This document shows, piece by piece, positions 58,190 to 64,000 of a stretch of DNA of 64,000 nucleotides. The notes under the pieces were generated by a model. That model was not told the DNA's origin, searched no databases, and was given only the letters and a program-made list of their open reading frames with translations. Source of the DNA: Carboxydothermus pertinax. Lineage in GTDB: Bacteria > Bacillota > Z-2901 > Carboxydothermales > Carboxydothermaceae. Position numbers and translations under genes: made by a program. Each line of letters opens with the position of its first letter. Within the stretch, counting starts at the first letter, position 1. The DNA lies in NCBI RefSeq assembly GCF_001950255.1, contig NZ_BDJK01000055.1:1-64000 (forward strand). The letters are read 5' to 3'.

Positions 58190-59600
58190 GCATATTTACC
58201 GCACAGAAAAAGAGCAATCTATTATCCCTGCTTGTAATATCGCAACCCTTCCAGGGGATATGACCGAGCGCGGGTGAGCTTTTGCCGGTGCCCGCGGGGT
58301 CGTGGGCGGACCAATTTCCGACGTCATTCAATTAGTTCACGCGCCAGTAGGTTGTGCGTGGTATACCTGGGGTACGCGGCGCCATCTTTCCGACTTTTAT
58401 CCCTGGGCTACGCCCACTCGCCTGACCAACGTAGCGTTTAACCGTCGCTACTCTATGTGTACCGATATGCAGGAGAAGGACGTGGTTTTCGGAGGCATGA
58501 AAAAGCTGGAACAGGCCTGTCTGGAAGCTATCCGGCTGTTCCCAGAAGCAAAGGGCTTGATCATTTTTACCACCTGCACTACAGGCCTGATCGGCGACGA
58601 CGTGCGGGCTGTGGCCAAACAAATAGAAAAGAAAACCGGCAAGCTAATCTTCACTTCTGAGTCACCGGGTTGTTCCGGGGTGAGCCAGTCCAAGGGTCAC
58701 CATGATTTCAATACCCAGTTTTACCGCCAAATTCGAGAATTGAGGGAACGCCGGCCGGACCTAAAAATGTCCGAAGAAGAAAAGACTCCCTATGATATCT
58801 GTTTGATTGGCGAGTATAACATGGACTGGGATTTAAAGGTGATCAAACCGCTTTTCGAAAAAATCGGTGTACGCGTGGTAACTGTCTTCACCGGCAATGA
58901 GCGCATTGAAAACCTGATTAAAATGCCTGATGTAAAGTTAAATGTGGTGCATTGCCAGCGCTCAGCGGAGTATATCGCCCATATGATCAAAGATGGCTTC
59001 GACATTCCTTTTATTCGCGTCTCACTCTACGGGATTAAACAAACTACAGAAGCGTTACGGAAAACGGCCGCCTTCTTTGGCTTGGAGGAGCGAGCGGAAA
59101 AGGTGATTGCCGAGGAACTGGCCCGGGTGGAAAAGAGTTTATCTTTTTACCGGGAAAAGTTAAAGGGCAAGCGGGTTGCCATTTACGTTGGTGGACCCCG
59201 GGTATGGCACTGGATCAAGCTAATGGAGGAACTGGGGATGACTGTTGTGGCCGTCGCCTGCACTTTTGCCCACGAAGATGACTATGAAAAGATCAACGCC
59301 CGGGCACCAGAGGGAATGTTGGTTATTGATAACCCTAATGAGTTTGAGATCGAAGAAATGCTCAAAACCGAAAAGCCGGACCTGTTTTTAACCGGGATGA
59401 AAGAAAAATATATTGCACGCAAGATGGGTATTCCTACGGTTAATTCCCATTCCTACGAAAAGGGGCCTTATGCAGGTTTCATTGGGATGGTTAATTTTGC
59501 CCGGGATATCTATCAGGGCCTTTATGCACCGGTTTGGAAATACCAGTGGGGCATTGATAGTATTTCGACAAAAAACAAGGAGGAAAGGTCATGCAGTTAA
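58140..59600 (+). CDS. nifD: Nitrogenase MoFe protein alpha chain with in-frame TGA, probable selenoprotein
   Basis: This 486-residue NifD is read from ATG 58140 (AAGGAGG 9 bases before) with one in-frame TGA at codon 46 (58275-58277). Residues around it read MTERG-U-AFAGARG, the conserved site of P-cluster ligand alpha-Cys62 (Azotobacter numbering). The next ligand, Cys72 in HAPVGCAWY, is 26 residues on, as between Cys62 and Cys88. Cys146 (TTCTTGLIGDD), Cys271 (LNVVHCQRS) and His437 (NSHSYEKGPYAG) cover the third P-cluster ligand and both FeMo-cofactor ligands. A SECIS-like hairpin follows the TGA. The N-terminal 45 residues are intact and family-like, so this is not simply a short gene from GTG 58302. 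Selenocysteine at position 46 is my inference; a mutation or sequencing error is the alternative. No anfG/vnfG gene is present, so a Mo-type enzyme is likely. Confidence 0.88.
58287..58312 (+). promoter_or_regulatory. Putative bacterial SECIS element in nifD
   Basis: Beginning 10 nt after the TGA, GGU (58287-58289) and GCCCGC (58290-58295) pair with GUGGGC (58302-58307) and ACC (58310-58312), leaving a GG bulge. The apical loop is GGGGUC (58296-58301). The loop starts 18 nt after the TGA with G in its first positions; the E. coli fdhF element has its GGUCU loop at 17 nt. This is the expected geometry for SelB-dependent decoding. Confidence 0.75.
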
Positions 59601-61069
59601 AGGAAATTCCCATCACAGGCATACCTTATGATCAGATAAAAATTGAAAAAGTTCCGGCTACGCCGGAGTATTGTGAACGGCCGGCTGATTTAATTCCTTC
59701 TGCTAACAGGGCCGTGGTGGTTAATCCCAACCGCACCTGTATGCCCCTGGGGGCGATGTGGGCGGTGCTGGGAATAAAGAAGGCGATCCCCTTTGTCCAG
59801 GGGGCCCAGGGCTGTACTACTTACGTGCGCTATACCTTTAGCCGTATTTTTAAAGAACCAGCAACCATTGCTACCGCTTCTTTCCATGAAGATGCGGCAG
59901 TTTTTGGTGGCCGGCGTAACCTGGTAGAAGGCATCCGCAACCTGGTGGTGCGTTACTGGCCCGAATTAATTGGGGTGGTGACCACCTGTTCTAGTGAGAT
60001 TATCGGTGATGATATGGTTAGCTTTATTAAAATGGCAAAGGCCCAACTGCGTAAAGAAATAGGGCCTGAAAAAGCAGAGCAAATCCCCATAGTGCTGGTT
60101 AACACCCCCAGCTTTGCTGGGTCCCATGTGGAAGGTTACAATAGAGCTTCTAAGGCTTTTATAGAGACTCTGGCTACTATTAATGGAGAGCCCAACGGTA
60201 AAGTGAATATCATTCCCGGTCTGTTTTACCCGGGCGATATCCGGGAGATCAAACACCTACTGCGCCACATGGGTATTGAAGCAATAGTGCTCTTTGATAT
60301 TTCCGATACCCTGGATGCCCCATTGCAACCGCCAATATCCTTTCCCTATTATCCTCCTGGTGGTACTACGGTAGAGGAAATCAAAGATATGGCTAATTCG
60401 CTGGCTACCTTTGCCTTACAACCTCATGCTGGTCAGGCTGGTGCTAGCTACCTGGAGCGCAAATTTGGCGTGCGTGCTGTCCTGGGGCCGCCGCCGGTGG
60501 GAGTGCAGGGTACCGATGCTTTTTTAAAAGCCCTTAAAGAAATTACTGGAAAACCCATTCCCGAGAGTCTTTTGCAAGAAAGGGGTCGTTTAATTGACTC
60601 GCTGGCTGATACCTTTCACCACACGATGATGAAGAAGGTGGCCATTATGGGAGACCCGGATATAGTGCTTGGCATTACCCGCTTCGTGCTGGAAATGGGG
60701 ATGGAGCCGGTGGCCCTGGCTAGTGGTACGGCCAGCAAGACCTTCAACCGCGAAGTGGAGACCATCCTTACCGAAGCCGGGTACGAAGGCGAACCGCCGC
60801 TGATCATTAATGGCGGTGACCTGTTCGAGTTTGAGGAATACCTGAAAAAACAACCGCGACTGGACCTGATTATCGGCAATTCCCGGGCGGTGGACATTTC
60901 CCGGGAGCTGCAGGTGCCCCTGGTGCGGGTGGGATTCCCCATTTACGATCGTTTTGGCTATCAAAAACGACCCATAGTTGGTTACCGAGGCGGAGAGATG
61001 TTGCTAGCAGAAATTGTTAACAGCATTTTGGACTACCAGTATCCCGACGACCGTACCCAGCAGTTGTAG
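59591..61069 (+). CDS. nifK: Nitrogenase MoFe protein beta chain
   Basis: This 492-residue NifK overlaps the nifD end by 10 bases, with AAGGAGGAAAGG before the ATG. The three beta P-cluster ligands are Cys50 (NRTCMPLGA), Cys75 (GAQGCTTYVR) and Cys133 (TTCSSEIIGDD), spaced 25 and 58 as in Azotobacter beta-70, 95 and 153. The Ser of PSFAGSHVEGY near the P-cluster is present. Thus all P-cluster ligands apart from NifD position 46 are ordinary cysteines. Confidence 0.97.
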   Translation: MQLKEIPITGIPYDQIKIEKVPATPEYCERPADLIPSANRAVVVNPNRTCMPLGAMWAVLGIKKAIPFVQGAQGCTTYVRYTFSRIFKEPATIATASFHEDAAVFGGRRNLVEGIRNLVVRYWPELIGVVTTCSSEIIGDDMVSFIKMAKAQLRKEIGPEKAEQIPIVLVNTPSFAGSHVEGYNRASKAFIETLATINGEPNGKVNIIPGLFYPGDIREIKHLLRHMGIEAIVLFDISDTLDAPLQPPISFPYYPPGGTTVEEIKDMANSLATFALQPHAGQAGASYLERKFGVRAVLGPPPVGVQGTDAFLKALKEITGKPIPESLLQERGRLIDSLADTFHHTMMKKVAIMGDPDIVLGITRFVLEMGMEPVALASGTASKTFNREVETILTEAGYEGEPPLIINGGDLFEFEEYLKKQPRLDLIIGNSRAVDISRELQVPLVRVGFPIYDRFGYQKRPIVGYRGGEMLLAEIVNSILDYQYPDDRTQQL

Positions 61070-61276
61070 AAGCTTTCACAAAACTCTTTTTGTGATACTT
61101 ACCATATCAGGAAACGACAGGTTTGGGTCGGGCCGGCTGGTGGGGGGATTAAAGCTCCCCAGGGCGCTCGGCCGGTTCCGGCTCAATTAAATGAAAGAAT
61201 TGAAGTAACAATGGCCTTTATGATGAAAGGCCTCGGGTTTAAGAGGCGATGCTTTTCAATTAAGGAGAGGAAAACC
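61070..61276 (+). other. Structured spacer between nifK and nifE
   Basis: The 207-base spacer has a hairpin CACAAAA/TTTTGTG (61077-61094), a GC-rich double stem (CCGGC 61133-61137 with GCCGG 61171-61175; TGGGG 61141-61145 with CCCCA 61157-61161), and an AATTGAA/TTCAATT outer stem (61198-61204, 61255-61261) enclosing GGCCTTT-ATGATG-AAAGGCC (61213-61232). None has a proper T tract. It may protect or process the mRNA and set the nifHDK:nifEB ratio. Confidence 0.5.
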
Positions 61277-63100
61277 ATGGAAATACCCATTGATGTAATT
61301 CCAGAAAGGGTAGGGCAGCTGGGATTGGTGGGGTTACCAGCATGTGACCAGCGTACCATTCCCGGGATAATTTCCCAGCGGGCCTGCGTGCTATATGGAG
61401 CCCGGTGGATGCTGGCGCCTGTACGGGATGTGATTCACCTCATTCATGGTCCGGTAGGTTGTGCTTATTACAGTGAAACGGTGCGTAAAAAACGCTACCA
61501 GGTATTTTCCACTGCCCTGGATGAAATGGATATCGTCTTCGGCGCCGGTCAAAAACTGGAAACAGCTATCAGGGAATCACTGAGTTTGCGCCCCGGGTCT
61601 TCTGCAGTGCTGGTTTATACTACCTGCGCTGCGGGACTTATTGGCGAGGATGTTCCGGCAATTTGTAAACGGATGTCAGCTACCCTTGGACGGCCGGTGG
61701 TGCCGGTCAACTGCCCCGGGTTTTGCGGGGTGAGCCAGGGTGACGGCCACGATGTTGCCGCGGCAGTTTTGCTAGAGCATTTTATCGGGCGCGAGCCGGC
61801 GGGAACTTATTTTGAAAATCATGTAAACATCCTGGGAGAATTTGACGTTCAGGGTGATTTAAAGGAAATCGAACACTTATTACAGCGTATGGGACTGAAT
61901 CTTATCTGCGTTGTATCAGGACGGGCAACGGTGGAAAATATGGCCCGGGCTCACCGGGCTAAGCTCAATATCGTTCACTGCGGACGCACTGGACGCTGGT
62001 TGGCCCGAAAGATGAAAGAGCGCTTTGGCATTCCCTGGCGAAAGGTTTCTTTCTTCGGAGTGGAAGAAACGGTAGCGGCGTTGCAGACTATCGCTACTTT
62101 CTTTAACCGTTCAGTAGAGAGCGAATGGGTGGAAAGGGAGGCAGAGGCAGCCAGACAGAAGGCAGCTCCCTACTTAAAGCTTCTGGCAGGTAAACGGGTA
62201 GCCCTTTTCTTTGGTGCTTCCCGGATGGGCTCCATGGCCAGAGCCTTTAAGGAGCTGGGTATGGAAGTTGTTTTATGTGGTTCCCAATTTGGCTGCCGGG
62301 AAGATTATGCCGAATCCCGCCGCTGTTTAGGCAAGGGTGCGTTGATGATTGACGATGCCAACCAGCGGGAGCTGGAGGAATTTTTTTACCGTTTCCGGCC
62401 GGATTTACTGGTGGGAGGTACCAGAGAAAAGTTTATGGCCCATAAGATAGGAATTCCTTTCCTGATCTTTCCTCAGGAAACCAGTCCTTACGCTGGCTTC
62501 AATGGTTTTGTGAACCTGGCCCGGGAAGTAGCGGCCTTGTTAAGGGCTCCGGTATGGCGGTTAATGATTCCCGCGAATCTGGTTGAACCACCAGCAAGTG
62601 AGCAAGGGTCAACCAGCGGAGATTTTCTTGCAACCGATAACGGTTTTTTACTTGCGAAAGAGGAGGAAATAATAATGAATCCGGGGAGCTACGCGATGAC
62701 AGAAATAATCGGGAGAAGTTTGGGACCGGAAACCTTTAAAGTTGCTGTGGCAACAAGGGATGGGTTAAGGGTGAACGAACATTTTGGTCGTGCCGATAGT
62801 TTTATGATTTTTACCCTACAGGGAAACAAGGTTAAGAAGGCGGAATTCCGAGAGATATCATGTTTAACCGGTCCTTGTGCCGGAGACGAACATAAAGATG
62901 CCATTGTTAAAATGCTGGAACAACTGGCTGATTGCCGGGCGGTAATTTGTTTAAAGGCAGGTCAGTGCGTTCAAGAAAAGGCCAGGCAAAAGGGAATCCT
63001 GATTTTAGAAATTAACGACACAATTTCCGATGCTCTTAAGGAATATCTACGGTATTATGCTGAGAAAGGGGGAGACATGAATGAAGGAACAAACTTATGA
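61277..63100 (+). CDS. nifE: NifE-NifX fusion for FeMo-cofactor assembly
   Basis: This is a 607-residue protein from ATG 61277 (AAGGAGAGG before it; the frame is open to 61211). Residues 1 to about 440 are NifE-like, with cluster Cys in QRACVLYGA, HGPVGCAYYS and YTTCAAGLIGED, and LNIVHCGRTG; the FeMo-co His of NifD is absent (PQETSPYAGF), which separates it from NifD. Residues about 485-590 are a NifX/NafY domain (FKVAVATRDGLRVNEHFGRAD...VICLKAGQCV). An internal ATG at 62675 in the same frame has a perfect AGGAGG 8 bases before it, so NifX (141 residues) may also be made alone. No separate nifN lies before nifB. Confidence 0.88.
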   Translation: MEIPIDVIPERVGQLGLVGLPACDQRTIPGIISQRACVLYGARWMLAPVRDVIHLIHGPVGCAYYSETVRKKRYQVFSTALDEMDIVFGAGQKLETAIRESLSLRPGSSAVLVYTTCAAGLIGEDVPAICKRMSATLGRPVVPVNCPGFCGVSQGDGHDVAAAVLLEHFIGREPAGTYFENHVNILGEFDVQGDLKEIEHLLQRMGLNLICVVSGRATVENMARAHRAKLNIVHCGRTGRWLARKMKERFGIPWRKVSFFGVEETVAALQTIATFFNRSVESEWVEREAEAARQKAAPYLKLLAGKRVALFFGASRMGSMARAFKELGMEVVLCGSQFGCREDYAESRRCLGKGALMIDDANQRELEEFFYRFRPDLLVGGTREKFMAHKIGIPFLIFPQETSPYAGFNGFVNLAREVAALLRAPVWRLMIPANLVEPPASEQGSTSGDFLATDNGFLLAKEEEIIMNPGSYAMTEIIGRSLGPETFKVAVATRDGLRVNEHFGRADSFMIFTLQGNKVKKAEFREISCLTGPCAGDEHKDAIVKMLEQLADCRAVICLKAGQCVQEKARQKGILILEINDTISDALKEYLRYYAEKGGDMNEGTNL

Positions 63101-63896
63101 GGAAATAATAAGGAAACATCCCTGCTTTAGCAAGGCAGCTACCCGGTGGTTTGGGCGTGTACATTTACCGGTGGCACCAAAATGCAACATTAGCTGCCAT
63201 TATTGTACCCGGCTGTACGACTGTGTCAATGAAAATCGTCCCGGGGTGACAAGCAAACTGATGACACCGAAAGAAGCTTTACAGTATGTAAAACAATTAG
63301 TGGAAAGAGATGAGCGCATTAAGGTAGTGGGGATAGCTGGACCAGGAGAGCCTTTGGCCAACAGGTCTACTTGGTACACTTTATTCATGGTACACCGTTG
63401 CTTTCCGGAACTGATCAAGTGCATCAGTACCAATGGCCTGCTACTGGCCGAAAAACTGCCTGAATTGCAGAAAGCAGGGGTTCGGGCGGTAACGGTAACG
63501 GTGAATGCCGTATCAAAGGAGGTTGGCAGCCGGATTTACGGTTATGTATTTTACAGGGGACAGATTTATACAGGAGCAGCAGGGGCAGAACTGTTGTGGC
63601 GGGCCCAATATGAAGGTATCCGCCTGGCCCGGAAACTTGGCATGGTAGTTAAAGTAAATAGTGTTCTAATTCCCGGAGTCAACGATGAGCATCTGGAAGA
63701 GGTAGCTCGGGCGGTGAAAACGGCAGGGGCGCATGTCATGAACATTATACCCTTAATCCCCCAGGGGGGATTTGCCGATCTGCTTCCACCGCCACCGGAG
63801 CGGGTCAACCTGATGCGGCAAAAGCTGTCTCCTATTATTAAACAGATAACCCACTGCCGGCGTTGCCGGGCGGACGCGGTGGGGATGCTGGTATGA
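63081..63896 (+). CDS. nifB: Nitrogenase cofactor biosynthesis protein NifB
   Basis: This 271-residue radical SAM enzyme builds the NifB-cofactor (8Fe-9S-C core). The SAM cluster motif is CNISCHYCTRLYDCVNENRPG (Cx3Cx2C) in part, followed by GIAGPGEPLANR and TVTVNAVSKEVGSRIYG. The C-terminus HCRRCRADAVGML is the NifB hallmark. It is the short form without a fused NifX, which is found at the end of the preceding gene. It overlaps nifE-X by 20 bases; a GAGAAAGGGGGAG site precedes it. Confidence 0.96.
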   Translation: MKEQTYEEIIRKHPCFSKAATRWFGRVHLPVAPKCNISCHYCTRLYDCVNENRPGVTSKLMTPKEALQYVKQLVERDERIKVVGIAGPGEPLANRSTWYTLFMVHRCFPELIKCISTNGLLLAEKLPELQKAGVRAVTVTVNAVSKEVGSRIYGYVFYRGQIYTGAAGAELLWRAQYEGIRLARKLGMVVKVNSVLIPGVNDEHLEEVARAVKTAGAHVMNIIPLIPQGGFADLLPPPPERVNLMRQKLSPIIKQITHCRRCRADAVGMLV

Positions 63897-63913
63897 GATT
63901 TTAGATTGTTGGG

Positions 63914-63942
63914 CGGCAGGGTAGATTTTCCCTGCCGTTTTT
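63914..63942 (+). terminator. Intrinsic terminator ending the nif operon
   Basis: CGGCAGGG (63914-63921) pairs perfectly with CCCTGCCG (63930-63937) with an 8-nt loop, followed by TTTTT. Confidence 0.85.
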
Positions 63943-63983
63943 CTACCCGGCATCACTGGTCATTTTTTCCGGAGGTGAAACTG

Positions 63984-64000
63984 ATGCAGGTAAAGATTGT
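63984..64000 (+). CDS. Start of a further gene, cut by the window end
   Basis: GGAGGTG is followed at good spacing by ATG 63984. Only MQVKI is visible, so the product cannot be named. It begins a new unit after the nif terminator. Confidence 0.6.

Noticed and set aside
58140-58277. nifD as a decayed pseudogene
   Set aside because: The only interruption is one TGA exactly at a Cys position, the rest is intact, and a SECIS-like hairpin follows. A single mutation or sequencing error still cannot be fully excluded.
58302-59600. nifD as a conventional gene starting at GTG 58302
   Set aside because: It would lose the first 54 residues, including a conserved P-cluster ligand. It has no ribosome binding site, and the upstream frame is family-like up to ATG 58140, which has AAGGAGG.
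61211-61276. Extra N-terminal residues of nifE from 61211
   Set aside because: This part lies in a hairpin-rich spacer, shows no homology, and the ATG at 61277 has a proper ribosome binding site.

Overview
This window looks like a chromosomal stretch from a thermophilic, anaerobic, low-to-mid G+C Firmicute of the Peptococcaceae/Thermoanaerobacterales kind. Carboxydothermus is my best guess, from gene content and order, not from a database match. Pointers are the Firmicute polC, a codY next to hslVU, the futalosine menaquinone pathway, selenocysteine insertion genes, a class III-type hybrid cluster protein and a folD/fchA pair of the acetyl-CoA pathway.

Layout. 1-1500: AT-rich accessory genes for a secreted and a membrane-anchored protein. 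1600-2530: a fragment of comM and a MntA/HepT (nucleotidyltransferase/HEPN) toxin-antitoxin pair. 3116-4654: one-carbon genes fchA and folD. 5073-9177: DedA, a QueG-like Fe-S protein, an M29 aminopeptidase and hcp behind a CRP/FNR-type site. 9263-16077: recD2, a glycosyltransferase, a large membrane protein, a FAH-family enzyme and speD. 16255-23045: menaquinone cluster (hepS-like, menG, ubiD, ubiA, mqnE, mqnA, mqnC). 23050-26354: selA and selB. 26358-29406: redox proteins and a stand-alone LigD-type polymerase. 29550-54292: a long housekeeping run (dprA, topA, trmFO, xerC, hslVU, codY, rpsB, tsf, pyrH, frr, ferredoxin, uppS, cdsA, dxr, rseP, ispG, proS, polC). 54427-63942: a nitrogen block with amtB, nifH, nifI1, nifI2, nifD, nifK, a nifE-nifX fusion and nifB, closed by a terminator. 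A further gene starts at 63984.

The most striking observation is in nifD. The gene is intact from an ATG at 58140 to 59600 except for an in-frame TGA at 58275-58277. That codon sits exactly where NifD carries the invariant P-cluster ligand (Cys62 of the Azotobacter alpha subunit). A SECIS-like hairpin with a G-first, GGUC-containing loop begins a few bases downstream, with its loop 18 nt after the TGA, and selA and selB are in the same window. I infer that this nitrogenase carries selenocysteine as a P-cluster ligand. This needs protein-level proof, and a sequencing error or nonsense mutation must be excluded.

The second notable observation is a set of four attenuator-like elements, three in tandem before amtB and one before nifH. 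Each has a short hairpin with a hexaloop close to AANGGY overlapping the 5' arm of an intrinsic terminator. This suggests antitermination control of ammonium transport and nitrogen fixation, resembling ANTAR-type RNA targets.
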